This document shows positions 1 to 7,738 of a stretch of 64,000 nt of DNA, one piece after another. The position numbers and the translations under genes were made by a program. How positions within the stretch are numbered: position 1 is the first letter of the stretch; each line of letters begins with the position of its first letter. Location: positions 1,693,501 through 1,757,500 of the forward strand of contig NZ_FBYC01000004.1 in NCBI RefSeq assembly GCF_001517585.1, given 5' to 3'. This DNA comes from Roseibaca calidilacus. Lineage in GTDB: Bacteria; Pseudomonadota; Alphaproteobacteria; Rhodobacterales; Rhodobacteraceae. The notes under the pieces were generated by a model. That model searched no databases, had not been told where the DNA came from, and worked only from the letters and a program-made list of their open reading frames with translations.

Positions 1-305
1 ACCGGTTTGGCATATTCGGCAATCCGCGCATTCATGCGGTATTCATCGGCCCAGAAACGGCGGCCATAACCATGATCGCCCGCGCGCCCAGTGGCATACA
101 TTTCGGCCAGATCACCGCCCGCGCAAAATGCCTTGTCACCAGTGGCATCAATCACCACCAGTGCAACCGCGTCATCATTGGCCCAAGCGCGCAAGGCCGC
201 GTCAATCGCAAGGCACATCTCGTAGCTCAGCGCGTTCAGCGCGTGGCCCCGATCCAGCGTGATACGCCCGGCACGCCCCTCGCGGCGGATGTTTAGATCA
301 CTCAT
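1..305 (-). CDS. 3-hydroxyisobutyryl-CoA hydrolase / enoyl-CoA hydratase family (N-terminal part)
   Basis: Only the first 101 codons are inside the window; the gene runs off the left edge. The reverse-strand translation begins MSDLNIRREGRAG and has the crotonase-fold oxyanion-hole segment KAFCAGGD at about residues 58-65, followed by EMYATGRAGDHGYG and RRFWADEYRMN. That second block is typical of 3-hydroxyisobutyryl-CoA hydrolases, where the loop after the oxyanion hole is longer than in plain enoyl-CoA hydratases. The enzyme would release 3-hydroxyisobutyrate from its CoA ester in valine breakdown. This fits mmsA about 800 bp upstream on the same strand, with the alternative oxidase gene inserted in between on the other strand. 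Assignment as hydrolase rather than generic hydratase is likely but rests on the N-terminus only. Confidence 0.75.
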   Translation of the reverse strand, partial: MSDLNIRREGRAGRITLDRGHALNALSYEMCLAIDAALRAWANDDAVALVVIDATGDKAFCAGGDLAEMYATGRAGDHGYGRRFWADEYRMNARIAEYAKP

Positions 306-345
306 GCGGCCAGTCTCTTGCACAGATGGGGCACAGCGTCGCAAT

Positions 346-366
346 CGGTTGCATCGCGCGCAACCG
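346..366. promoter_or_regulatory. Inverted repeat between the hydrolase gene and aox
   Basis: A perfect 7-bp inverted repeat, CGGTTGC - 7 nt - GCAACCG, lies in the 92-bp divergent spacer, about 30 bp upstream of the aox start codon and just before its AGGAG ribosome binding site. Its size and spacing suit a dimeric repressor, but it could also be a hairpin in the aox leader. No cognate regulator is adjacent. Confidence 0.35.
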
Positions 367-397
367 CCCCCACCTCTTCAGAAAATAGGAGCGGAAG

Positions 398-1042
398 ATG
401 TTTGATTCTGACAAGTCCCAAGACCTCAGCCTTACGCAGCACCACGCACCCCGCGACCTGTCCGACCGGGTTGCGCTGCGGGTGGTCAAATTCATGCGCG
501 TTTTTGCGGATGCCTTCTTTGCCAAGCGCTATGGTCACCGCGCCGTTGTTCTGGAAACCGTCGCCGCCGTGCCGGGCATGGTGGGTGGTATGCTTCAGCA
601 TCTCAAGGCCATCCGCCGCATTCGCGACGATCAGGGCTGGATCCGCGAGCTTCTGGACGAAGCCGAAAATGAGCGTATGCATCTGATGGCCTTCATCAAG
701 ATCGCCCAGCCCAGTTGGCTGGAACGTGCCATTATCCTGATCGCGCAGGGCGTGTTCTTCAACCTGTATTTCCTGCTCTACCTTGTCGCCCCGAAAACCG
801 CGCATCGTGTGGTGGGCTATCTCGAGGAAGAGGCGGTCATCAGCTACACCCAGTATCTGGACCAAGTGGACAATGGCACGGTCCGGAACGTTCCCGCGCC
901 GCAAATGGCCATCGACTACTGGAAGCTGCCCGCCGATGCCCGCCTGCGCGAGTTGATTATCGCCGTGCGCGCGGACGAAGCGGCCCATCGCGACCATAAC
1001 CACGGCTATGCCAACGACCTGCGGGATGGCGCACGCGACTGA
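398..1042 (+). CDS. aox: Alternative oxidase (cyanide-insensitive ubiquinol oxidase)
   Basis: The protein is 214 residues and matches the core of the alternative oxidase family, membrane-bound di-iron proteins that pass electrons from ubiquinol to oxygen without pumping protons. The ligand motifs are present in order: LET (52-54), NERMH (91-95), LEEEA (142-146) and [10 protein letters not shown] (191-200), giving the expected glutamates and histidines. A hydrophobic stretch around 108-130 fits the monotopic membrane-binding helix. It lacks the mitochondrial N-terminal extension, as expected for a bacterial copy. The start is supported by AGGAG six bases upstream of ATG. The gene stands alone on the plus strand between two valine-catabolism genes; the inverted repeat at 346-366 may regulate it. 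Confidence 0.93.
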   Translation: MFDSDKSQDLSLTQHHAPRDLSDRVALRVVKFMRVFADAFFAKRYGHRAVVLETVAAVPGMVGGMLQHLKAIRRIRDDQGWIRELLDEAENERMHLMAFIKIAQPSWLERAIILIAQGVFFNLYFLLYLVAPKTAHRVVGYLEEEAVISYTQYLDQVDNGTVRNVPAPQMAIDYWKLPADARLRELIIAVRADEAAHRDHNHGYANDLRDGARD

Positions 1043-1046
1043 TCCC

Positions 1047-1100
1047 TTCATCCTTGCCCAAATATCCTGCGCAGGGTGCGGGGGGTGCAAAACCCCCCGC
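1047..1100 (+). repeat. Reduced copy (A) of the dispersed intergenic element
   Basis: It begins 4 bases after the aox stop with TTCATCCTTGCCCAAATATC, nearly the conserved block seen at 30398, 25781 and 49281. It ends in one GC hairpin, GCGGGGGG (1078-1085) - TGCAAAA - CCCCCCGC (1093-1100). The middle hairpin of the full copies is missing. It lies between the convergent aox and mmsA genes and probably serves as a terminator for one or both. Confidence 0.6.
1078..1100. terminator. GC hairpin between convergent aox and mmsA
   Basis: An 8-bp perfect stem with a 7-nt loop sits 36 bases after aox and 9 bases after the mmsA stop on the other strand. There is no clear T-tract on either side, so it may act as an mRNA 3'-end stabiliser rather than a strong intrinsic terminator. 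Confidence 0.5.
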
Positions 1101-1108
1101 CCTTTCCG

Positions 1109-2608
1109 TCAGTCCATCGCTTTGAAGTTGAACGCCGCCCCCTCTTTGATGCCGCTCGGCCAGCGCGAGGTCACGGTCTTGGTGCGGGTGTAGAACTTGA
1201 ACGCATCCGGCCCGTGCTGGTTCAGATCGCCAAAGCCCGATTTCTTCCAGCCACCAAAGGTATGGTAGGCCAGCGGCACCGGGATCGGCACGTTGATGCC
1301 CACCATCCCGATATTGATGCGATGCGCGAAATCGCGTGCCGTATCGCCATCGCGGGTGAAAATAGCTGTGCCATTGCCGTATTCGTGGTCCATCGCCATG
1401 CCAATGGCCTCGTCATATGTCTTGGCGCGGACCATCGACAGGACGGGGCCGAATATTTCCTGCCGGTAGATGTCCATCTCGGTCGTGACATGATCGAAGA
1501 AATGCGGGCCGACGAAAAAGCCATTCTCGTAGCCTTGCAGTTTGAAATCGCGCCCGTCGACGACCAGTTCCGCGCCTTGGTCCACGCCGCTTTGCACCAG
1601 CCGCAGAATGTTGTCTTTGGCCGCCGCGGTCACGACGGGGCCGTAATCCACGTCATCGCCCGCGGTCCACGGCCCGACCTTCAGCGCCTCGATTTTCGGG
1701 ACAAGGCGTTCGCGCAGCGCGTCCGCCGTGCCCTCACCCACGGGCACGGCCACCGAAATTGCCATGCAGCGTTCGCCCGCAGCACCATAGCCCGCGCCGA
1801 TCAGCGCGTCGGCGGCTTGGTCCAGATCGGCATCAGGCATAATAATCATGTGGTTCTTGGCACCGCCAAAACACTGCACGCGTTTACCGTTGGCGCAGCC
1901 GCGCGCATAGATATATTGCGCAATCGGGGTAGACCCGACAAAGCCCACGGCCTGCACGGTGTCATTGTCCAAGATCGCATCGACCGCGTCCTTGTCGCCA
2001 TTGACCACCTGCAACACGCCATCGGGCAGGCCCGCTTCCTTGAAAATCTCGGCCAGCATCAAGGGCACCGAAGGGTCACGCTCGGACGGTTTCAGGATCA
2101 TCGCATTGCCGCAGGCCAGCGCCGGGCCCATTTTCCACAAGGGGATCATGGCGGGAAAGTTGAACGGCGTAATCCCCGCGACCACCCCCAAGGGCTGGCG
2201 CATGGAATACATGTCAATGCCGGGGCCGGCGCTGTCGGTGAATTCGCCCTTCAGCAATTGCGGCGCGCCGATGCAATATTCGATCACTTCCAACCCACGC
2301 TGCACATCGCCCTTGGCATCGACAAAAGTCTTGCCATGTTCAGAGGACAGCTTTTCGGCCAGCTTGTCCATGTCGCGGTTGATCAAGCCCACCGCTGCCA
2401 TCATCACACGGGCGCGCTTTTGCGGGTTGGTGGCACCCCAAGCGATTTGCGCCTGCGCGGCACGGGCAACGGCATCGTCCAGTTCGGCTTGGCTTGCCAG
2501 CGGCACACGAGCCTGCACCTCGCCGGTGGCGGGGTTATAAACATCTGCAAACCGGCCCGACTGGCCTGCAACGCGCTTGCCGTCAATCCAGTGCGAAAGC
2601 TCTTCCAT
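1109..2608 (-). CDS. mmsA: Methylmalonate-semialdehyde dehydrogenase (CoA-acylating)
   Basis: This 499-residue aldehyde dehydrogenase oxidises methylmalonate semialdehyde (and malonate semialdehyde) to propionyl-CoA or acetyl-CoA in valine and related catabolism. Visible features are TPFNFP (147-152) in the NAD-binding domain, the KPSERDP segment near 173 and the catalytic cysteine 281 in AAGERCMA, the context typical of MmsA. I place the start at the ATG of 2608 because GGAGG lies 5 bases before it; the in-frame ATG at 2620 overlaps that ribosome binding site. A LysR regulator is divergent from it, and the hydrolase gene at the window edge belongs to the same pathway. Confidence 0.95.
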   Translation of the reverse strand: MEELSHWIDGKRVAGQSGRFADVYNPATGEVQARVPLASQAELDDAVARAAQAQIAWGATNPQKRARVMMAAVGLINRDMDKLAEKLSSEHGKTFVDAKGDVQRGLEVIEYCIGAPQLLKGEFTDSAGPGIDMYSMRQPLGVVAGITPFNFPAMIPLWKMGPALACGNAMILKPSERDPSVPLMLAEIFKEAGLPDGVLQVVNGDKDAVDAILDNDTVQAVGFVGSTPIAQYIYARGCANGKRVQCFGGAKNHMIIMPDADLDQAADALIGAGYGAAGERCMAISVAVPVGEGTADALRERLVPKIEALKVGPWTAGDDVDYGPVVTAAAKDNILRLVQSGVDQGAELVVDGRDFKLQGYENGFFVGPHFFDHVTTEMDIYRQEIFGPVLSMVRAKTYDEAIGMAMDHEYGNGTAIFTRDGDTARDFAHRINIGMVGINVPIPVPLAYHTFGGWKKSGFGDLNQHGPDAFKFYTRTKTVTSRWPSGIKEGAAFNFKAMD

Positions 2609-2650
2609 AGCATCCTCCATTCAGTTGGGCGCAGCCTAGCCTTGCGTTTT

Positions 2651-2697
2651 CGCCTTGGGAAGGCGAATTACACCATGTCGGTATTGCAAAAATGCAA
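2651..2697. promoter_or_regulatory. Two inverted repeats in the mmsA-lysR divergent spacer
   Basis: The spacer of about 100 bp holds CGCCTT-GGG-AAGGCG (2651-2665) and TTGCA-AAAA-TGCAA (2684-2697). The second has the AT-rich T-N11-A form expected of LysR sites and lies against the regulator's own start, which suits autoregulation together with control of mmsA. This is inferred from position and symmetry only. Confidence 0.4.
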
Positions 2698-2709
2698 GGG
2701 TAAGTGGCG

Positions 2710-3633
2710 ATGGACTGGGACGATATGCGTGTATTTCTGGCGTTGGCGCGCGTGGCCAGTCTTGGGCGTGCGGGCCAAGTGCTAAAGATGGACCCGGCCA
2801 CTGTGGGCCGTCGCGTGTCGCGGCTGGAAGGGCACTTGGGGCGGCGGCTGTTTCACCGTTCGCATCAGGGCTACGCGCTGACCGAGGACGGGTTGCGTCT
2901 GCTGCCGCATGTCGAAGCCGCACAAGCCCATCTCAGCGCCGCCGAAACGCCCAACGACACTGGCGCAGGGCTAAGCGGGCAAATCCGCCTTGGCGCGCCG
3001 GATGGTTGCGCGAATTACCTTTTGCCGCAGGTCATTGCCCGGATCTGTGCCGACCACCCGGCGCTAGAGGTGCAGATCGTTGCCCTTCCCCGCCTGTTCA
3101 ACCTGTCGCGCCGCGAGGCGGATATGGCCATCAGCGTATCGGCCCCGCAGGCCGGGCGGTTACATGTGCAAAAGATCACCGACTATCATCTGCATTTCGC
3201 GGCCGCAGCATCTTATCTGGACCGGCACCCCCCGATCCGGCAGATCGCAGACCTGCGCGGCCACAGCCTGATCGGCTATATCCCCGACATGATTTTTGAC
3301 AAAGAACTGGATTACCTTGCCAATCTTGACCTGCACGCCGCGCGCATGACCTCGAACTCCGTGCCGGTTCAGTTGAACCTTTTGCGGCAGGGCACAGGCT
3401 TGGGCGTAGTGCATGACTTCGCCCTGCCCCATGCCCAAGACCTGCGCCGCGTGTTGGTGCCGGTATTCAGCCTGACGCGCGCGTTTCATCTGGTTCGCCA
3501 TGCCGATGACTTGCGCAATGCGCGGCTGCGGCGTTTTGCCGAAGCGCTGATCGTGGGCTTGCGCGACCAAGTCGCGCGGCTGGAACAGGCCGTGGCGCAG
3601 GCAGACGATCAGGCCAATTCGGAAAACCCGTAG
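2710..3633 (+). CDS. LysR-family transcriptional regulator divergent from mmsA
   Basis: The protein has 307 residues, the usual LysR length. The winged helix-turn-helix is at about 1-60 (MDWDDMRVFLALARVASLGR, then DPATVGRRVSRLEG) and the effector-binding domain follows from about 90. The recognition helix reads DPATVGRRV rather than the commoner SQPAVSRQI; this form belongs to a LysR branch often found beside dehydrogenase genes. The start was set at the ATG of 2710, 9 bases after AAGGG; a GTG two codons upstream is possible. Divergence from mmsA suggests that it controls valine catabolism. The last 25 bases overlap the end of the PilZ gene on the opposite strand. Confidence 0.88.
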   Translation: MDWDDMRVFLALARVASLGRAGQVLKMDPATVGRRVSRLEGHLGRRLFHRSHQGYALTEDGLRLLPHVEAAQAHLSAAETPNDTGAGLSGQIRLGAPDGCANYLLPQVIARICADHPALEVQIVALPRLFNLSRREADMAISVSAPQAGRLHVQKITDYHLHFAAAASYLDRHPPIRQIADLRGHSLIGYIPDMIFDKELDYLANLDLHAARMTSNSVPVQLNLLRQGTGLGVVHDFALPHAQDLRRVLVPVFSLTRAFHLVRHADDLRNARLRRFAEALIVGLRDQVARLEQAVAQADDQANSENP

Positions 3634-3938
3634 ATGCGCGCCGCGCTGGCGGGTTTCTGCCCGCGCGAGACAGCCGCCAGAAAGCGGGTTTTTTCACCGG
3701 GGGGGCAAGATGGCAGATAGCACAGCCCCGCTCGCCCCTCGCGCACCCAGCGCACTTCGGCAGATATAAACGCGCCTTTGCAATGCAGGCGCAAGACATC
3801 GCCAGCCATGACCGAGCGCAGCCCTTCCAGACAGACCCCCTCGGTCGAATAATCTCGCAAGTAAGCGCTTTCACGCTCTCCATTGCGCAAAACGCCGACC
3901 AGCGCCCGGCTGCGTATGCGTGCGACCTTGCGGACCAT
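3609..3938 (-). CDS. Single-domain PilZ protein (putative cyclic di-GMP receptor)
   Basis: A 109-residue protein consisting only of a PilZ domain. Both ligand motifs are visible: an R-x3-R at residues 7-11 (RIRSR) and D-x-S-x2-G at 29-34 (DYSTEG). PilZ domains bind cyclic di-GMP through these residues, so it is probably a stand-alone adaptor acting on motility, surface polysaccharide or secretion. The start at 3938 is set by GGAGGG six bases upstream; a GTG one codon earlier also exists. It is convergent with the LysR gene, and the coding sequences overlap by 25 bases. No cyclase or phosphodiesterase is nearby, so the output is unknown. Confidence 0.8.
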   Translation of the reverse strand: MVRKVARIRSRALVGVLRNGERESAYLRDYSTEGVCLEGLRSVMAGDVLRLHCKGAFISAEVRWVREGRAGLCYLPSCPPGEKTRFLAAVSRGQKPASAARIYGFSELA

Positions 3939-4080
3939 CACTCACCCTCCTGTACCACACCGGCAACAAGAAAGCCTCATAAGTGGTTCAAAATTCGTAA
4001 ACTCGACTGCAAGCAATGCCGTAAGATTGACTTGATGGTTAATGTTGCGCATCGTGCAGCATAACGCGCCGTCAGAGCGC

Positions 4081-5358
4081 ATGAGCGATCGAGCAGATTA
4101 CGTGACAAGATTTCCCAAGATGTTGCGGGCCTTCGGCCTTGCGCTGCTGTTGGCGTGCAGTTCTGTGCTTGCGCAGGCTCAGGACAGCGCGCCAGCCCCT
4201 ACCGCCCAGCTTGCCGCAAATGCACAAAACCCGGGACTGCGCGCGGACTGGCGTCAGGCGTTGGAACATATGCGCAAGGGCGCACCGCGCGCCGCGCTGC
4301 CCATTCTGGAACGCCTTGTGACCGATTTTCCGGCCATCGCGCGCTTTCGGCTGGAACTGGCGCGGGCGCTGTATCTGATCGAAGATGACGGCCGCGCGCG
4401 GTATCACTTCGAATACGCGCTGTCGGGCGACCTAAGCCTGGGCGAGATCAAGGCCGTGCAGGACTATCTGAGCGCAATGGACACCCGCAAAAGCTGGCGC
4501 GGTCAGGCGCGTATCGCGGTGGTGCCGCAAAGCAACCCATGGCAACGCTCCGGCCAACCATTTGTCGAGATCGGCGGCACATTGTTGCTGCCCTTGCCGC
4601 AGGTCGAGCGGGCCACCGGGGTCGAACTCGGGCTGGGCATGACATGGATGCCGCGGCTGAAACAGGACCTCCATGCACGGGTGCATCTGGTCGGCACCGG
4701 CCAGTTCTTCGAGGAACCCGATTTCACGCGCGGCCATCTGCGCGGCGAATTCGGCTTTGTCTGGTTCGGTGACCATGGGCGCAGGCTGGAAATGGGCATC
4801 ACGCTGCAAGGCGCGGGTGGCCATGACGGGGTTATCATGCGCGGCGCGGGGGTGCAGACCGTTTTCCAGCGGCGTTTTGGGCGGCGCACGCAAGTCACCG
4901 CGCGGGCAAGTTACGATGAACTGCGCTATGCTCGGGTGTCGGATTATAACGGGCCGCGCGGCGCGATGTCCTTGGGGGTGCAACATATCCTGTCGCCACG
5001 GCTGAAGATCTCGGGCGCGCTGAACCTGTCGCATCACCACACGCAAGCAGAATTCCACCGCCGCACCGATGCATCCGTCACCTTGGGAACAGAAATTTCC
5101 TTTGGCGGCGGACTGATCACCGGGCTGGAAGCGAATTTGGGCCATATCAGCTTCGGCGCGGCCAACCCGCTTTTGCCGCAATTCGGCGCGCAGCGCGACT
5201 GGCGTGCGGAACTAAGCGCCACGATGATGCATCGCAACCTGTCGGTTTACGGGTTCGCGCCTATTGTCCGCGTCGGGGTTGAACGCAGCGACAGCAATAT
5301 ACCCATGCGCAGCTATGACAATCTGAAGGTCAGCTTTGGGGCGACGCGGAATTTCTAG
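4081..5358 (+). CDS. Slam-like (DUF560) outer-membrane protein with N-terminal TPR
   Basis: The protein is about 425 residues from this start. A signal peptide (LRAFGLALLLACSSVLAQAQ) is followed by a TPR-like segment (ALPILERLVTDFPAIARFRL, then RARYHFEYAL) and the SW...VVPQSNPW segment that marks the junction to the DUF560 barrel. The rest alternates in the way of beta-barrel strands and ends in an aromatic residue (TRNF). Slam proteins help lipoproteins reach the outer surface; in many alphaproteobacteria the client is unknown. No ribosome binding site separates the candidate starts at 4042, 4081 and 4120; the signal peptide fits 4081 or 4120 best. No lipoprotein client is adjacent. Confidence 0.72.
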   Translation: MSDRADYVTRFPKMLRAFGLALLLACSSVLAQAQDSAPAPTAQLAANAQNPGLRADWRQALEHMRKGAPRAALPILERLVTDFPAIARFRLELARALYLIEDDGRARYHFEYALSGDLSLGEIKAVQDYLSAMDTRKSWRGQARIAVVPQSNPWQRSGQPFVEIGGTLLLPLPQVERATGVELGLGMTWMPRLKQDLHARVHLVGTGQFFEEPDFTRGHLRGEFGFVWFGDHGRRLEMGITLQGAGGHDGVIMRGAGVQTVFQRRFGRRTQVTARASYDELRYARVSDYNGPRGAMSLGVQHILSPRLKISGALNLSHHHTQAEFHRRTDASVTLGTEISFGGGLITGLEANLGHISFGAANPLLPQFGAQRDWRAELSATMMHRNLSVYGFAPIVRVGVERSDSNIPMRSYDNLKVSFGATRNF

Positions 5359-5415
5359 AACCTGTGGCGCGCAATCCGGGGCAGCTTTTGCTCTGCTTGG
5401 TCTGCCGCGCAGTAA

Positions 5416-5449
5416 CAGGCCGGGGTGCAGCCTTTGCGACCCCGGCCTG
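5416..5449. terminator. Bidirectional terminator between the two outer-membrane genes
   Basis: An 11-bp perfect stem, CAGGCCGGGGT (5416-5426) with ACCCCGGCCTG (5439-5449), and a 12-nt loop lie between the convergent Slam-like and autotransporter genes. It can serve both strands. Confidence 0.75.
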
Positions 5450-5483
5450 CCATATGCATGTGGTTCTTAGGCAGCGGCCCGCC

Positions 5484-7322
5484 TTAGAAACGGAATGCCC
5501 CACCAATGGACGCGGATGCATCGCCATCACCATCCATGCGCAATTCGGCACGCAAAACGAAATCATCCGCGCGCGGGAATTCGAAATCGGCGCCGATGCG
5601 CAATAGGCCCGCGCTGCCATGGCCCGTGGGCGCAAAACGCGTGCTGGCCCCGCCAAGCGCCATGGTCACATCGCCGCCATCAGCCAGCAGGCCGGTCAGG
5701 CCCAGATAGGGCGTTACAGTGCCCGACCCCAGCGCAATACGCTGGCCGATTTCCAGATCGACAAACCCGGTCAAGAGGTTGCGCTCGGCCAGCGTTGCAC
5801 CGGCCAGCGACGTGGCTGTCGCACTGTCCAAACGGTAGCCCGTAACCCCGGCTTGCGCTGTCAGGCGCAACCCCTGTTGGCTTTGGTGTTGCAAACGGGC
5901 GGTCAGGCCAATGAAATGTGCATCCATCTGTGCGCCGACGGCGGTGCCCAGATCGAACCGGCCAAGCCCCAGATAGGCGGCGATATCTGCGCGCGTGCTG
6001 CTCGACAGCGCACGCCCCATACGCGCCCCAACTGCGAATTGGTGTTGGGTCGGTTGCCCGGTCCCGTCAAGCCCACCTGCCGAGAACATACCGAACAGGC
6101 CGTAATCGTCGAAATCACGTCCGATTGCGACTTGACCGTCACGCTGGCTTTGACCCACCGTCAGACTGCCAGAGGCCCAAGACCCCGCCTGCCCCGTTGC
6201 GCCAAGGGCTTGGTGGCCAAGATTATAGCCAAGCTGTGCGCCCAGCAGGTCTGCCGCGCCGATCAGCGCCGGATCAATCGAAAGTAGGCGCCCGGCATCG
6301 AATAGCGCGCTGTTGACCCGAATATCCAAGACCTCTGGATCGCTGGTGAAGGTGACAAGACCGGTTCCAGCGCGGCTAACGACGAGCGTGTCGGTGCCTG
6401 CGCCCAACTCGACGGTACCGTTGATCGTGCCGCCGGCGATCTCCAACGTGTCATCGCCCGCGCCCAGATCCATCGCAACGCCGCCGCGCCCGGTGATGGT
6501 GCCGGAATTGACAATCGTCTGCGCGCCGGTATCCGCCGGGTCAACGTTTATACCGACATTCCCTTCGATCAGGCCACTATTGGTGACGGAAGACGAGTCA
6601 CCGGACGGGTCGAAATCGATGCCATCCTGCGTGCCAATGGCCATGATGGTACCGGAATTGACGACCGTCCCGCTGTCAAGGTCGACCGCATCCTGATCGC
6701 CGCCGACTGACCGGATAATACCGCTATTGGTGATGGTCGCGCCGCGCGCGGCATTCACCGCGTCGTCACCGGCTTCGATCAGGCCCGCATTTGTCAGCGT
6801 TGCGTTATCAGTGTTGATGTTGACGCCTTCATCATCGGCATAGATTTCGCCGGTCGCATGATTGATGACCGTGGCATCGTCTTCCAACTGCACACCGTCA
6901 TCCGCGCCACGGATGATGCCGTAATTCTCGACCAAGCCATCATTGTCGATATTGACGCCATCACCGTCCAGCCCTGTGATGGTGCCTCTGTTGATGACAG
7001 TGTTGTCGTTATCGCCTTGCACGCCATGATCGTTCTGGCCGGTCAAGGTGCCGAAATTGGTGAATGTCGTGTCATCGTCGAATCTGAACGCTTGGTTCGT
7101 GCCGGTGATGACCGCGCCGGTCTCAACCGTGATCGTCGCATCGTCCAGCCCGCCATCGACAATGCCGATTCCGGTGCCGCTACAGGTAATCGTGTCCCCG
7201 TCGGACGGCGTGGCCGGGCTACAGGTCTGTTGGGCCGAAACAGGGTTTGCCAGAACCGAGAAGAGAGCAATGACAGAGAGCGAAGAGCGCAGAGCGCAGA
7301 AAAAGCGACATGGGGCATCCAT
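5484..7322 (-). CDS. Autotransporter (type Va) with acidic beta-helix passenger
   Basis: From the ATG at 7322 the protein is 612 residues. Residues 1-30 are a signal peptide ending near NPVSAQQ. The passenger (about 31-350) is built of short repeats of the type NSGxIxG / DGVxIDxD, rich in Asp, Asn, Gly and Thr, which predict a right-handed beta-helix; near 300 there is a GAGDDTLEIAGG turn like calcium-binding repeats. The C-terminal part (about 370-612) is an autotransporter barrel ending in FRF. The passenger would be displayed on the cell surface. The open frame extends upstream to 7520, but that would run into the tRNA gene and lacks a signal peptide, so 7322 is preferred. Function of the passenger is unknown. 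Confidence 0.82.
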   Translation of the reverse strand: MDAPCRFFCALRSSLSVIALFSVLANPVSAQQTCSPATPSDGDTITCSGTGIGIVDGGLDDATITVETGAVITGTNQAFRFDDDTTFTNFGTLTGQNDHGVQGDNDNTVINRGTITGLDGDGVNIDNDGLVENYGIIRGADDGVQLEDDATVINHATGEIYADDEGVNINTDNATLTNAGLIEAGDDAVNAARGATITNSGIIRSVGGDQDAVDLDSGTVVNSGTIMAIGTQDGIDFDPSGDSSSVTNSGLIEGNVGINVDPADTGAQTIVNSGTITGRGGVAMDLGAGDDTLEIAGGTINGTVELGAGTDTLVVSRAGTGLVTFTSDPEVLDIRVNSALFDAGRLLSIDPALIGAADLLGAQLGYNLGHQALGATGQAGSWASGSLTVGQSQRDGQVAIGRDFDDYGLFGMFSAGGLDGTGQPTQHQFAVGARMGRALSSSTRADIAAYLGLGRFDLGTAVGAQMDAHFIGLTARLQHQSQQGLRLTAQAGVTGYRLDSATATSLAGATLAERNLLTGFVDLEIGQRIALGSGTVTPYLGLTGLLADGGDVTMALGGASTRFAPTGHGSAGLLRIGADFEFPRADDFVLRAELRMDGDGDASASIGGAFRF

Positions 7323-7472
7323 TTCCAAAAAATCCTTCGTTCGAGTAACCAAGAACTGTAACGACTTCGTGAACTTTGCATCCGCACACCGTTCGATTGC
7401 GCCGATGCATATATTCGCCCGCGCGACCAGAGCGCAGGCGCGAATTTCTAAGCATTTTCGAAGTGAAACCGC

Positions 7473-7500
7473 TTGAACGGGTCGATTTCTGCGTTTAAAG
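7473..7500 (+). promoter_or_regulatory. Probable promoter of the tRNA-Thr gene
   Basis: TTGAAC (7473-7478) and TTAAAG (7495-7500) are spaced by 16 bp and lie 14 bp before the mature tRNA 5' end, the right place for a sigma-70 type tRNA promoter. Confidence 0.45.
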
Positions 7501-7513
7501 GCACAGTCGGTCC

Positions 7514-7589
7514 GCCTCAATAGCTCAGCTGGTAGAGCAGGTCCTTCGTAAGGACAAGGTCGGGGGTTCGAGTCCCTCTTGAGGCACCA
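7514..7589 (+). tRNA. tRNA-Thr (anticodon CGU)
   Basis: The cloverleaf folds fully. The acceptor stem is GCCTCAA with TTGAGGC. The D stem is GCTC/GAGC with loop AGCTGGTA. The anticodon loop is TTCGTAA, giving anticodon CGT. The T arm is GGGGG-TTCGAGT-CCCTC. The discriminator base is A and the CCA is encoded (7587-7589). The outermost anticodon-stem pair is G-A rather than Watson-Crick. It reads ACG codons. It stands alone, not in an array. Confidence 0.96.
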
Positions 7590-7738
7590 CTCTCATCCAC
7601 GCATGTGATTTCGGCCAGATCATATGGGCAGGTGCCGCCGCACGCCCCAAGCGCTTTGGCTTTGCCGCCGGGTGTGACCTCGCCTTTGGCGCGTGCCGCA
7701 CAGGCCACAGGTGCGAGTGCCCAATGCGGCCCACAGCC

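Noticed and set aside
302-1090. Long minus-strand reading frame (262 codons) opposite aox
   Set aside because: It lies wholly antisense to a gene with clear alternative-oxidase motifs, and its translation has no recognisable domain. Long antisense frames are common in GC-rich DNA.
1076-2785. Plus-strand frame of 569 codons opposite mmsA
   Set aside because: Rich in His, Arg and Gln in the manner of antisense translation; mmsA on the other strand is certain.
7323-7520. N-terminal extension of the autotransporter frame
   Set aside because: It would displace the signal peptide by 66 residues and overlap the tRNA gene; the ATG at 7322 gives a normal signal peptide.
7517-7708. Minus-strand frame reading through the tRNA-Thr gene (translation contains a CGGTCPY segment)
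   Set aside because: It needs a GTG start, runs antisense through the tRNA and has no neighbours supporting it. The upstream half might be a gene remnant, but I cannot support that.
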